Assembly: GCA_003140215.1 (NCBI GenBank)
Contig: PLJL01000004.1
Coordinates: 261,062 to 325,061, forward strand
Length of the DNA: 64,000 nt
Direction of reading: 5' to 3'
Source of the DNA: Vulcanimicrobiota bacterium
GTDB lineage: Bacteria; Vulcanimicrobiota; Vulcanimicrobiia; Vulcanimicrobiales; Vulcanimicrobiaceae
Below the pieces are notes generated by a model, which searched no databases, was not told the DNA's origin, and saw only the letters and a program-made list of their open reading frames with translations. How positions within the stretch are numbered: position 1 is the first letter of the stretch; every line of letters starts with the position of its first letter. Shown here one piece after another: positions 28,262 through 36,535 of this stretch. Made by a program: the position numbers and the translations under genes.

Positions 28262-29422
28262 GTGTCCGTGGAACTGCGCGTCGCGTTCACCGGAGGCGGC
28301 ACCGGCGGACACGTCTATCCGGCGCTCGCGATCGACGAAGCGCTGCGCGCGCGCTTCGGCGCCGACGGCTACGCGGCGCACTTCTACGGCAACCAAGACG
28401 GGCTCGAAGCCACGCTGGTCAAGACGATCCCGCTCAGCTTCGTCCCCAGCGCGCCGCTGCGCCGGTCGTGGTCGCTCGAAACGCTGCGCACCATGTTCGC
28501 CAACCTCGCCGGGATCGTCGTCGCGCTGCGCGAGCTGGCGCGCTTCAAGCCCGACTTCGTCGTCGCGACCGGCGGCTACGTCTGCTTCGCCGTCGTCGTC
28601 GCCGCGCGCATCTTGCGATTCGTGCGGGTCCTGCACTGCCCGATCGCGCTGCTGGAGATCAACGTCACGCCCGGGCTGACGAACCGCATCGTCCTGCCGC
28701 TCGTCGACGAGGTGTGGACGACCTACGCCGCGTCGCAGGAATCGTTCGGGCACAAGGCCGTGCTCACCGGCGCGCCGGTGCGCGCGTCGCTGCTGCAGGT
28801 CAAAGACGGCCCCAGCGCGCGCGAGCGCCTCGAGCTCGACGCCGACCGCACGACGATCGTGGTGATCGGCGGCAGCCAGGGGGCGCGCTCGGTCAACGAG
28901 GCGGCCGCGGCGCTGGTCACCCGTCGCACCCTCGGCGACTGGCAAGTGCTGCACGTCAGCGGCGAACGCGACTTCGCGTACATGCAAGCCGAAGAGCGCG
29001 AGCTCGCACCGGGGAACCGCGTGCGGCTCGTGCCTTACCTCGACGACCCGGCCGACGCCTACGCCGCCGCCGACGCGGTGGTCGCGCGCGCCGGCGCGTC
29101 GACGCTGGCCGAGCTCGCCGTGACCGGGACGCCGGCCGTGCTCATCCCGTATCCGCACGCCGCCGACCAGCACCAGGCCGTCAACGCCGCGCTCTTCGCC
29201 GAGTCCGGCGCCGCGCTGGTGCTCAGCGATGCCGAGGTCGACGGCGACCGCCTGTGGTGGACGCTGCGGGAGGCGCTCGAGCCCGACCGCAACGCCGCGA
29301 TGCGACGTGCCGCGCGGTCGCTTGCGCCGCGCAACGCCGCGGCGGCGATCGTGGCCCGGATCGAGCGCGCGCTGGCGCCGCGGGTCGGCGACGCTCCCGA
29401 CGCGAACGTGGATCACCCGTGA
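28262..29422 (+). CDS. murG: Undecaprenyldiphospho-muramoylpentapeptide GlcNAc-transferase MurG
   Basis: About 386 residues, GT28 family. N-terminal AFTGGGTGGHVYPALAI, a middle FVVATGGYVCFAVVVAA and the C-terminal IVVIGGSQGARSVNEA and VVARAGASTLAELA motifs identify MurG, which makes lipid II. The GTG at 28262 places the GGGTGGH loop at the usual distance from the start; an in-frame ATG at 28232 (preceded by GGGAG) is an alternative. The stop overlaps murC (GTGA). It heads the second half of the wall cluster. Confidence 0.95.
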   Translation: MSVELRVAFTGGGTGGHVYPALAIDEALRARFGADGYAAHFYGNQDGLEATLVKTIPLSFVPSAPLRRSWSLETLRTMFANLAGIVVALRELARFKPDFVVATGGYVCFAVVVAARILRFVRVLHCPIALLEINVTPGLTNRIVLPLVDEVWTTYAASQESFGHKAVLTGAPVRASLLQVKDGPSARERLELDADRTTIVVIGGSQGARSVNEAAAALVTRRTLGDWQVLHVSGERDFAYMQAEERELAPGNRVRLVPYLDDPADAYAAADAVVARAGASTLAELAVTGTPAVLIPYPHAADQHQAVNAALFAESGAALVLSDAEVDGDRLWWTLREALEPDRNAAMRRAARSLAPRNAAAAIVARIERALAPRVGDAPDANVDHP

Positions 29423-30795
29423 GTGAGACGGCCTACCATCTCGTCGGCGTTGGCGGGATCGGCATGAGCGCGATCGCGCGGCTGCTGCTCGCGCGCGGCG
29501 CGCGCGTCAGCGGTTCCGACGTTCGTCGCACCCGCCTCGTCGCTGACCTCGAGGCCGAAGGCGTCGCCGTCAGCCTGGGTCACTGCCCCGAAAACATCGC
29601 CGGTGCGACGACGGTGGTCGTGTCGTCCGCGATCGCGCACGACAATCCCGAGTTCGTCGAAGCGGTGGAGCGCAAGCTCGACATCCTCACTCGCGGCGCG
29701 ATGCTCGCCGAGCTCGCACGCGGCCACAAAGTCGTCGCCGTCTCCGGGACGCACGGCAAGACCACCACCACCGCGATGCTGGCAACGATCTTCGAGGCCG
29801 CCGGACTCGACCCGACCGTCGCGGTGGGCGGAGTGCGCGTCGACACGCAGCGCAACGCGCGCGCCGGCGCGGGCGCGTGGTTCGTCACCGAGAGCGACGA
29901 GTCCGACGGTTCGTTCCTGTACCTCAATCCCACCATTGCGGTGGTCAACAACGTCGAGAACGATCACGTCAAGTCCGACGACGACCTGGCGCGGCTGCTG
30001 GGCCAGTTCACGCAGTTCGTCAACAAGGTTCCGGCGACGGGCCGCGTGATCGTCGGCAATGACAACCGCGGCAGCCGGCTCGTCGCGCGCCAAGCGCTCG
30101 CGCCGGTGATGACCTTCGCGACGCAAGCCGAAGCCGACATCACCGCAACCGACGTACGCTACGCCGATCTCGGTTCGTCGTTCGCGGTGTGCGAACGCGG
30201 CGTCGCGCTAGGCGACGTCGAGCTGCGCGTACCGGGCGAGATCAACGTGCTCAACGCGCTCGCCGCAATCGGCGCCGCGCTCGCCGCCGGAATCCGCTTC
30301 GACGAGATCACCCGCGCGCTGGCCGAATTCCACGGCGTGCGCCGCCGTTTCGAAGTCGTCGGCCGCGGCGCGCTCACGGTCATCGACGACTACGCCCACC
30401 ACCCGACCGCGGTGCGCCAAACGATTGCCGCCGCGCGCACCTTCGCGCACGGCCGCCCGGTAATCGTCGCGTTCCAACCACACCGCTACACGCGCACCCA
30501 ATACCTCAAAGAAGACTTCGCCCGCGCCCTCGGCGACGCCGACCACGTCTTCCTCACCCCGGTCTACGCCGCCGCCGAACGCCCCATCCCCGGCATCAGC
30601 GAGCGCAGCATCGGCGACCCCCTAGCCGCGTCGGGCACACCCGTCACCTACGTCGACGACGTCGACGCCCTGCTCGAAGTCATCCCCCGCGAAGCCCCCG
30701 AAGGCGCCCTCGTCCTCATGCTCGGCGCCGGCTCCATCTCCGCCGTAGCCCACCGCCTCGGCCTCAGTGTCACCCTGAGCCCCGTCGAAGGGTGA
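29419..30795 (+). CDS. murC: UDP-MurNAc:L-alanine ligase MurC, 3' end in a repeat
   Basis: 458 residues. GVGGIGMSAIA (N-terminal Rossmann), ATP loop GTHGKTTTT (about 110-118), NVENDHVKSD, the C-terminal DDYAHHPTAVR and FQPHRYTRT motifs identify MurC, which adds L-alanine to UDP-MurNAc. The last eight residues (VTLSPVEG) and the stop are encoded by copy 8 of the hairpin repeat, which has replaced the native 3' end. The GTG start overlaps murG. Confidence 0.96.
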   Translation: MSETAYHLVGVGGIGMSAIARLLLARGARVSGSDVRRTRLVADLEAEGVAVSLGHCPENIAGATTVVVSSAIAHDNPEFVEAVERKLDILTRGAMLAELARGHKVVAVSGTHGKTTTTAMLATIFEAAGLDPTVAVGGVRVDTQRNARAGAGAWFVTESDESDGSFLYLNPTIAVVNNVENDHVKSDDDLARLLGQFTQFVNKVPATGRVIVGNDNRGSRLVARQALAPVMTFATQAEADITATDVRYADLGSSFAVCERGVALGDVELRVPGEINVLNALAAIGAALAAGIRFDEITRALAEFHGVRRRFEVVGRGALTVIDDYAHHPTAVRQTIAAARTFAHGRPVIVAFQPHRYTRTQYLKEDFARALGDADHVFLTPVYAAAERPIPGISERSIGDPLAASGTPVTYVDDVDALLEVIPREAPEGALVLMLGAGSISAVAHRLGLSVTLSPVEG

Positions 30796-30804
30796 GCCAC
30801 CATG
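30769..30804 (+). repeat. Dispersed hairpin repeat (copy 8)
   Basis: Short form (GTCACCCTGAGCCCCGTCG, AAGGGTGAG, CCACCATG) overlapping the murC 3' end and providing its stop codon. Confidence 0.9.
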
Positions 30805-30815
30805 CCCCCCTCATT

Positions 30816-30870
30816 GTCACCCTGACGCATGTCACGCTTCGCGTGAGCCCGTCGAAGGGTGGGCCACGAT
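30816..30870 (+). repeat. Dispersed hairpin repeat, long form variant (copy 9)
   Basis: Long form whose inner arm is TCACGC-TTC-GCGTGA instead of the TCACG-TGCG-CGTGA of copies 3 and 5; both sides of the inner stem changed together. Its tail GCCACGATG contains the first bases of the murB ATG, and its GAAGGGTG may serve as ribosome-binding site. Confidence 0.9.
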
Positions 30871-31816
30871 GAAGCCCGTCGGCGTCCTCGACGACACCGA
30901 CCGCGCCGCCCTCCGTGAGCGCTTCGCCGAGCGCGCCCGCTTCGACGAGCCCCTCGCCCCGGTCACCTGGTGGAAGATCGGCGGCCCAGCCGACGCGCTC
31001 ATCGACGTCCACACCACCGACGAGCTCGCCTTCGTCCTACGCCGCGTCTTCAAACGCCGGCTCCCGATGTTCGTGCTAGGCTCCGGCTCGAATCTGCTCG
31101 TCGGCGACGGCGGCATCCGCGGCATCGTCCTGCGCCTCGAAGGCGACTTCACCACCCTCGACGTCCGCGCCGAACCCGACGCCATCGTAGCGGAGGCCGG
31201 CGGAAGCGCCTCCCTCGCCGCGCTGTGCGCGAAGGTAGCGACCCTGGGCGGCGAGGGCGTCGACGGCCTAGCCGGAATCCCCGCGACGGTCGGCGGCTCG
31301 ATCCGCATGAACGCCGGGACCGACCGCGAGATCGGCGAGTTCGCCCGTGAGGTGGTCGTCCAGACCCCGGCCAAACCCGACCCGCACCCCATCGACGTGG
31401 CCTGGCACTACCGTTACACCACGATCCCCCGCGACGCGATCGTGGCGCGCACGACGCTCTGCTTCGAGCGCGGCGACCCCGCCGCGGTCCGCGAGCGCCT
31501 GCAGTCGCGCCTGGTCCGCCGCAAGGCGACCCAGCCCGTCGCGATCCCCAACTCCGGCTCGTGCTTCCGCAACCCCGAAGGCGACCACGCCGGACGGCTG
31601 ATCGAGGCCGCCGGGGCCAAGGGCTGGCGCGAAGGCGGGGCCGAAGTGTCCCCCCTCCACGCGAACTTCATCGTCAACACCGGCGGCGCGTCGGCGCGCG
31701 ACGTCGCAACGCTCTTAGCGCGGGTGCGGCGAGCGGTCGAGGAACAGTTCGGCGTCGATTTGCAGCTCGAAGTCCACCTGGTCGGAGAATTCACGGCTAC
31801 CGAAGTGATGCTCTAA
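30869..31816 (+). CDS. murB: UDP-N-acetylenolpyruvoylglucosamine reductase MurB
   Basis: 315 residues. FAD-binding VTWWKIGGPAD and VLGSGSNLLVGDGGIRG, GLAGIPATVGGSIRMNAG, the catalytic serine region NSGSCFRNPEGDHAG and the C-terminal HANFIVNTGGA motif are all present. MurB reduces the enolpyruvyl group to MurNAc. The ATG lies at the end of repeat copy 9. Ddl begins four bases after the stop. Confidence 0.96.
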   Translation: MKPVGVLDDTDRAALRERFAERARFDEPLAPVTWWKIGGPADALIDVHTTDELAFVLRRVFKRRLPMFVLGSGSNLLVGDGGIRGIVLRLEGDFTTLDVRAEPDAIVAEAGGSASLAALCAKVATLGGEGVDGLAGIPATVGGSIRMNAGTDREIGEFAREVVVQTPAKPDPHPIDVAWHYRYTTIPRDAIVARTTLCFERGDPAAVRERLQSRLVRRKATQPVAIPNSGSCFRNPEGDHAGRLIEAAGAKGWREGGAEVSPLHANFIVNTGGASARDVATLLARVRRAVEEQFGVDLQLEVHLVGEFTATEVML

Positions 31817-31820
31817 ACGA

Positions 31821-32753
31821 ATGTCTAGTCTGAAGGTCGCCGTCGTCATGGGCGGTCCGAGCGCGGAACGCGAGGTCTCGATCGAGAGCGGAACGGCGGT
31901 CATGCGCGCGCTCGCCGCACTCAGCCACACCGCGCAATCGCTCGACTTCGACGCGCGCTTCGTCGACGCGATCCGCGAGATCGCGCCCGACGTGATCTTC
32001 AACGCACTGCACGGGCCCGGCGGCGAAGACGGCACGATCCAAGGCGTGCTGGACTGGATGCGCATCCCCTACACCGGCAGCGGCGTTGCCGCATGCGCGC
32101 TGGCGATGGACAAGCACCTCACAAAGAAGCTGCTCGCCGCCGAAGGCCTGCCCACGCCGGCCTGGGACACCTTCGACCTCACCGGCGGGACGCTGCCGCT
32201 TTTGCCGGGATCGCTGAACTTGCCGCTGGTCGCGAAACCGCGTTCGAGCGGTTCGAGCGCCGGCGTCGTGATCGTCAAGACGCACGAAGAGTGGACGAAG
32301 GCGATGATCGACGCATCGTCGCGTACGCCGGAAGTCGTGGCGGAAGAGTTCGTGCCCGGGCGCGAGTTCTCGTGCGGCGTGCTGGGAGAAGAAGCTCTGC
32401 CGGTGGTGGAGATCGTCTCGTCCGACGAGTTCTACAGCTACGACGCCAAGTACAAACCCGGCGGCTCGCGCCACCTCATCCCCGCCCCGATCGACCACGA
32501 CCTTACCGCCCGCCTGCAAACGCTGGCGTTATCGGTGCACCGCCTGATCGGCCTACGCGACTACTCGCGCACCGACTTCATCGTGACCGAAAGCGGTCGC
32601 CCAACGATCCTCGAAGTCAACGCGCTCCCCGGCATGACTCCGACGAGCCTTCTCCCCGATGAGGCCCAGCATGCGGGGATTTCGTTTGAGGCCCTGGTGG
32701 AGCGGCTATTGCAATACGCCCTAGCCCGCGGGAGTGAGATTCGGGTTAGCTAA
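31821..32753 (+). CDS. ddl: D-alanine-D-alanine ligase
   Basis: 310 residues, ATP-grasp. VVMGGPSAEREVSIESG, NALHGPGGEDGTIQGVLD, the EFSCGVLG strand, YDAKYKPGGS and the C-terminal ILEVNALPGMTPTSLLP with the metal-binding Glu and Asn residues identify Ddl. It supplies D-Ala-D-Ala for MurF. It is the last cell-wall gene; ftsQ, ftsA and ftsZ, which often follow, are replaced by a restriction-modification island. Confidence 0.96.
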   Translation: MSSLKVAVVMGGPSAEREVSIESGTAVMRALAALSHTAQSLDFDARFVDAIREIAPDVIFNALHGPGGEDGTIQGVLDWMRIPYTGSGVAACALAMDKHLTKKLLAAEGLPTPAWDTFDLTGGTLPLLPGSLNLPLVAKPRSSGSSAGVVIVKTHEEWTKAMIDASSRTPEVVAEEFVPGREFSCGVLGEEALPVVEIVSSDEFYSYDAKYKPGGSRHLIPAPIDHDLTARLQTLALSVHRLIGLRDYSRTDFIVTESGRPTILEVNALPGMTPTSLLPDEAQHAGISFEALVERLLQYALARGSEIRVS

Positions 32754-32780
32754 ACCGCCAAGCGATCGTTCCGGTACGTG

Positions 32781-33008
32781 CTAGGGCCGGTACTCTAAAA
32801 TCTCCCCAGGACCCACGGCGAAATAGGCGCACAGGGCTGCGAGCGTCCTTAGGTCTAAGCGCGTTATCTTGTTCGTCATCAAGGCATAGACAGTCTGTTT
32901 CGAGAGGCCAGTTTCCTCACCGAACGCCTGCCACGTCACTCCGCGCTGCGCAACAAGTTCCTTAACTCGAAGTCGGACCACGTCCGAGGTTCGCACCCCT
33001 GCTGGCAT
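32781..33008 (-). CDS. XRE-family regulator of the restriction-modification island
   Basis: About 75 residues from the ATG at 33008 (an open frame extends to 33092). Cro/C1 helix-turn-helix: VVRLRVKELVAQRGVTWQAF followed by TGLSKQTVYALMTNK and RLDLRTLAALCAYFAV. It resembles controller (C) proteins and YozG-like regulators. It is divergent from the putative nuclease gene, and a CCTTGA-N4-TCAAGG palindrome lies between them; the same motif precedes the methyltransferase, so this protein is the likely binder. Confidence 0.8.
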   Translation of the reverse strand: MPAGVRTSDVVRLRVKELVAQRGVTWQAFGEETGLSKQTVYALMTNKITRLDLRTLAALCAYFAVGPGEILEYRP

Positions 33009-33044
33009 GGAAAGCAAGTGGAGTTCGTCGGTACCCTGTGGCGC

Positions 33045-33095
33045 ACCTTGACTTCGTGAGGTAGCATGGTCCGCACCACCTTGACATATCAAGGT
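33045..33095. promoter_or_regulatory. Putative controller operator (one full palindrome plus one half-site)
   Basis: ACCTTGA-CATA-TCAAGGT at 33078-33095 is a perfect palindrome with 7-base arms. ACCTTGAC at 33045-33052 is a matching half-site whose second half (GTGAGG) is degenerate. The full site is about 40 bases upstream of the nuclease start and lies upstream of the divergent XRE gene. Confidence 0.65.
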
Positions 33096-33136
33096 AAAGC
33101 GGACGCGCGATTTACGAGACGAACAGAAAAGGCCCT

Positions 33137-34165
33137 GTGGCCGATCTCGATCGCCTATTCGAACTTTTTAATTGGCTTGGCGCCGTCTACCGCGCCGACC
33201 ACTTCGACCTAGCGCTCTTTCCGCCAATTGCGAGAGAGTGTTACGAGATACTGCGAAGCACAGCGTTATCGAGCCACTACGCGAACATAAAACGCGAGGG
33301 AGAAGAGAAATCGTACTGGGTGTTCATCGACAATCTCGATGCGACAAACATATCGAGACCATATCGTCCTGCTCTCTTGATCAACTCCTACGATGAGTGG
33401 CAAGAATCCTGGGACAAGATGGTTGGCTCGATTAACCAAAGAGATCGAAGGATGGGCCCTGCAAATATAGACAGGGTCCTTTACTCGGCAGCGATGGCGT
33501 TCTTCGCGGTCATCGACCTATCACAACGAGGGTCTCGAAAGAGAAATGGTACGTTTTTGGAATGGTTGCTTGGCTCTCTTCTCGTCGCTGTAAGTGGTTT
33601 TCAGCTCACACGACAGATCCCGATCCCCGACAGTGGGGAGGGCAGTGTGCCGACCGATATCGTTTTGGACCCAGGCGCGGGGCGATACAAGCTCGTTTTC
33701 CCGGTGAAGACTTCGACGCGCGAACGAATTGGCCAGACTTTTACGCACCAACGCATTCTCGACGCCGAGTTTCCCGGTAAGTATCGATCAGCTTTATTGT
33801 GTGTGTCTGAGACGCAGCTATTGAAAGGAGCGAATGCGGTTCAAGAGACTTGCGTCCCCCAACAAGTGAGTTTCAACGAGAAATACATCGCTCACATCGA
33901 CGCACTGTATTACCTTGATCCTCCCTTTGCCTATATCAATGACTCTATTACCGTACCGGTCCGACGGCTCGGCGACTTGTTCTCCACCGACCTTGCCGCC
34001 ATGTCAAGGGCTTTGGAGGAAGCTGCAACCGACGAATGCGGTCACATGATATCGACCGTTGATTGCAGTCTTCCGAGGGGCCACAACGGTGATCATTTAT
34101 TCTTGCCACCGCGTGGGTCGCCGATCGAGTCCGAAACGATTACTGCGGAAGATGTAGGAGACTAA
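33137..34165 (+). CDS. Putative type II restriction endonuclease
   Basis: 342 residues starting at a GTG. No strong family match is recognised. A PD-(D/E)XK-like core is plausible: VPTDIVLDPG (about residues 172-181) followed by YKLVFPVKTSTRERIGQ, where the lysine matches the catalytic Lys although proline-valine stands where Glu-x is usual. Position supports the call: it is tail-to-tail with a C5 methyltransferase (4-base overlap of the 3' ends), next to a controller gene and followed by Vsr. Codon use is visibly less GC-rich than in the dcw genes, suggesting transfer. Confidence 0.6.
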   Translation: MADLDRLFELFNWLGAVYRADHFDLALFPPIARECYEILRSTALSSHYANIKREGEEKSYWVFIDNLDATNISRPYRPALLINSYDEWQESWDKMVGSINQRDRRMGPANIDRVLYSAAMAFFAVIDLSQRGSRKRNGTFLEWLLGSLLVAVSGFQLTRQIPIPDSGEGSVPTDIVLDPGAGRYKLVFPVKTSTRERIGQTFTHQRILDAEFPGKYRSALLCVSETQLLKGANAVQETCVPQQVSFNEKYIAHIDALYYLDPPFAYINDSITVPVRRLGDLFSTDLAAMSRALEEAATDECGHMISTVDCSLPRGHNGDHLFLPPRGSPIESETITAEDVGD

Positions 34166-35265
34166 ACGGCCGGTTGCAGCGCAAAGAGCACGCCTTGGTC
34201 AACATTCTGATCGTGTTGTTGGAGCTCGCCGCGTAACGCGCGCAGTATCGTGCCTCCGATTACCGCCGCTAGCGGTGGTGGAACAGCATTTCCAATCTGC
34301 AAACGCACGTGCCAACGCGAACCAACAAAACGAAACCAGTCAGGGAACCCTTGAAGCCGAGCAGCCTCGCGCGGCGTCAACGGTCGATCTTGCATTGGGT
34401 GGCCATAGCGACCGCGAGTAAACGAATCAAACCCGGCTGTGATTGTGGGGCACTGCCCATCCCAGCGGAGCCGACCATAGACGTCAGGCCATCCGCCCGA
34501 CGTGGTATCCACTACCTGATGACACGGCAAGCGATACTCCATCGGAATATCTTGCCAACCGCCTCCCTGCGGAACGAACGAGAAGCGATCGACGTTTGCC
34601 TTCGTTACCCTCGCACGATAGTGGTTGGCAAAGGCGGCATGTTCGGTACAATCCTCAGGGGGTTCGGGAAGGCCGTTCAATACTTCACCCACGGTCGCCC
34701 ATGCCTGAACTGTACTTTCCGGTATTCTGAACCGGGCGAGCAGTTCGCGATCCTCGCCTACAAGGATGAAGCGTTCTCGCGTTTGAGCTAAGCCGTAGTT
34801 CGCAGCATTATAGAAGTGCGGATAGAAACGGTAGAGCTCGTGCAATTCATCAAGCACGCGGCTTGCATAGCTCTTTCCGCGCTTCTGACCGAACATGGCT
34901 ACATTCTCTAGCAGGAAGTACTTCGGCCGAGCCTCTTTGATTATTCGCGCATACTCTACGATGAGTCGATTCCGATCGTCACCCTTATGCGCACCACGCT
35001 TTTGCTTCGAAAACCCCTGGCACGGTGGCCCGCCGGCCAGAAGATCAATCCGGTTCACGCCTGCAGGCAACCGCGTCAGTAGTCCCGCGCCTGAAACGCC
35101 TTCAGCCAGCTCAACGCTGGCGTGGGGGCCGAGATTCAGGCGGTAGGTCTCAACCGCCGCTTCATTTGAATCAAATGCGTACGCGAGCTCAAAGCCTGCT
35201 GAACGCATTCCGAGAGACAGTCCGCCGGCGCCACAGAAGGCGTCGACGCAATAGTAATCTGTCAA
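34162..35265 (-). CDS. DNA (cytosine-5-)-methyltransferase
   Basis: 367 residues with the ordered C5 motifs: I VDAFCGAGGLSLG (about 7-19), IV GGPPCQGFS with catalytic Cys82, VI ENV (120-122), VIII QTRERF, IX REAARLQGFPDWF, X QIGNAVPP. The target-recognition region lies between VIII and IX (about residues 185-290). It protects the host site of the neighbouring nuclease. A perfect 24-base palindrome lies 70 bases upstream of the ATG at 35265. A Vsr gene nearby fits a methylated cytosine that deaminates to T. Confidence 0.95.
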   Translation of the reverse strand: MTDYYCVDAFCGAGGLSLGMRSAGFELAYAFDSNEAAVETYRLNLGPHASVELAEGVSGAGLLTRLPAGVNRIDLLAGGPPCQGFSKQKRGAHKGDDRNRLIVEYARIIKEARPKYFLLENVAMFGQKRGKSYASRVLDELHELYRFYPHFYNAANYGLAQTRERFILVGEDRELLARFRIPESTVQAWATVGEVLNGLPEPPEDCTEHAAFANHYRARVTKANVDRFSFVPQGGGWQDIPMEYRLPCHQVVDTTSGGWPDVYGRLRWDGQCPTITAGFDSFTRGRYGHPMQDRPLTPREAARLQGFPDWFRFVGSRWHVRLQIGNAVPPPLAAVIGGTILRALRGELQQHDQNVDQGVLFALQPAV

Positions 35266-35334
35266 GGGGACTTCCCGAAGCTCAGTCTAGATCGGACATC
35301 GAGACGATGTCCATTGGCTCCTATCGTATCGCCA

Positions 35335-35358
35335 TTTGCCTTGACTTGTCAAGGCAAA
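35335..35358. promoter_or_regulatory. Perfect palindrome upstream of the methyltransferase
   Basis: TTTGCCTTGAC-TT-GTCAAGGCAAA: 11-base arms, two-base centre. Its core CCTTGA-N4-TCAAGG is the same as the palindrome at 33078-33095 near the XRE gene. It lies between the 80-residue gene and the methyltransferase gene (both on the minus strand) and is likely the operator through which the controller regulates methylation. Confidence 0.75.
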
Positions 35359-35433
35359 TTCAAGTATGCATTGACTTCATGCGCAACTGTAGAAGTTAAG
35401 GCGCTAGACCTATTCGGGTGTGCATTTGAGCGA

Positions 35434-35676
35434 TCAAGAGACTGCGAATAGGGGGCGCACATTGTCACTAGCAGGGGCGGCCTCTGGAACCTTGACCATT
35501 GTCACGACGTGTGAAGTCGCAATCTCGGCACGATGCGCCGCGACTCCGTCGCAGCGGAGGTCAACGGTGACTTCTACGAAGGGCGACCGGGCCGCCACGG
35601 CTCCGCGGATTAGCTCGGCATCGTCTTCATCGACGAGGAATGTTCCCTTGGTGAGGAAGACGGTGTATTGCGCCAT
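35434..35676 (-). CDS. 80-residue protein of unknown function in the RM island
   Basis: 80 residues from an ATG at 35676. Beta-rich sequence beginning MAQYTVFLTKGTFLVDEDDA, with a conserved-looking middle strand FVEVTVDLRCDG and a flexible C-terminus. No motif is recognised. It lies between vsr and the methyltransferase, in the same orientation as both, with 46 bases after vsr. It could be a small RM accessory protein. Confidence 0.55.
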   Translation of the reverse strand: MAQYTVFLTKGTFLVDEDDAELIRGAVAARSPFVEVTVDLRCDGVAAHRAEIATSHVVTMVKVPEAAPASDNVRPLFAVS

Positions 35677-35722
35677 CGTTGCACCAAATCATACTGCCGG
35701 AGCACTACAGTGTTCTACAAAA

Positions 35723-36178
35723 CTATCCCGAGATTCGGCTGCTCTTGTGGATCCGATGTGGATGGCATGCCCCACCTAGCCGTTTCGCCTGTGAGGCGAT
35801 GTAGCTGCGGACGAGGTCTTCCAATGCTTCGCTATACCTACTTGCTTCGCAAGTCCATAGCTCGAGAACAGCTACCTCCATTTCCAGGAGCTTTGCGCGA
35901 ACCAATGCATCCCGCGCTACATTATCATCAAGTTTCTTTGACCAAAACGCCACGTTGGTTTTCGGGCGCCGGCTGTGATGACATCCGTGCTGGTGCCAGA
36001 AGCACCCATTAACAAATACCGCCGTGCGCGTCCGAGCCACGTACAGGTCCGGTCTACCGGGCATCCCCGGAGGCTGAAGTCGATACCGAACTTTGCGCTC
36101 GCTCAAGATTCGGCGGACCTGCAGTTCGGGGCCAGTTCCCCTGCTGCGAACACGCGCCATAGCTTCCGACTTGTTCAC
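35723..36178 (-). CDS. vsr: Very short patch repair endonuclease Vsr
   Basis: 151 residues from a GTG at 36178. N-terminal MARVRSRGTGPELQVRRIL, PPGMPGRPDLYVARTRTAVF with the catalytic Asp, and VNGCFWHQHGC with the zinc-binding Cys/His residues are diagnostic. Vsr nicks next to T:G mismatches produced by deamination of 5-methylcytosine, preventing mutation at the methylated site. It fits the C5 methyltransferase 0.5 kb away. Confidence 0.93.
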   Translation of the reverse strand: MNKSEAMARVRSRGTGPELQVRRILSERKVRYRLQPPGMPGRPDLYVARTRTAVFVNGCFWHQHGCHHSRRPKTNVAFWSKKLDDNVARDALVRAKLLEMEVAVLELWTCEASRYSEALEDLVRSYIASQAKRLGGACHPHRIHKSSRISG

Positions 36179-36535
36179 CGGAAGAACTTTCGGCGTCGTT
36201 TCTCTGAGTCCGCGTCGATCTTCACACTACTGACGAGATAGGGTGGTGGTCAAGCTGGCGCTAATTCGGACGCGTTTGTACCGCAAGGCCCCCGCATGTC
36301 TTCACCCGCGGCGCTCGGCTCGAGGGTGAGCAGCGTCCCGCGTGTCGCCAATTGCGAGGCCACTCGGGGGCAGTTAGCCCAGAGCGACCGAGGCGGCGCC
36401 GACAACAATCGTGCACTTCCGAGAGAAAGGCCTGCCCGCCCAAGGACCGCCACCCGGTCGCCGAAGAAGAAGCGCGCAGTCACAAAGCGGGCGGCACAGG
36501 ACGTTCGTATCGTCCCTCTGGGGTGTGGAGGATCC
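36179..36535. other. Intergenic boundary of the RM island
   Basis: No convincing gene. The start of the divergent vsr gene lies at one end and the ribosome-binding site of the nuclease fusion at the other. An open plus frame from 36296 is continuous with the fusion gene but encodes a low-complexity basic stretch (for example SPKKKRAVTKRAA). It is either leader DNA or an unlikely N-terminal extension. Confidence 0.5.

Noticed and set aside
27707..29416. A 569-residue open frame on the minus strand across murG.
   Set aside because: It is arginine-rich, has no motif, and lies antisense to a gene with clear MurG motifs. Long antisense frames are common in such GC-rich DNA. Only its 3' part, which holds the membrane protein at 27707-28195, is supported.
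36296..36535. An N-terminal extension of the nuclease fusion from 36296.
   Set aside because: It is in frame but low-complexity and basic. GGAGGA immediately before the ATG at 36536 and the start of the polymerase-like domain support the shorter form.
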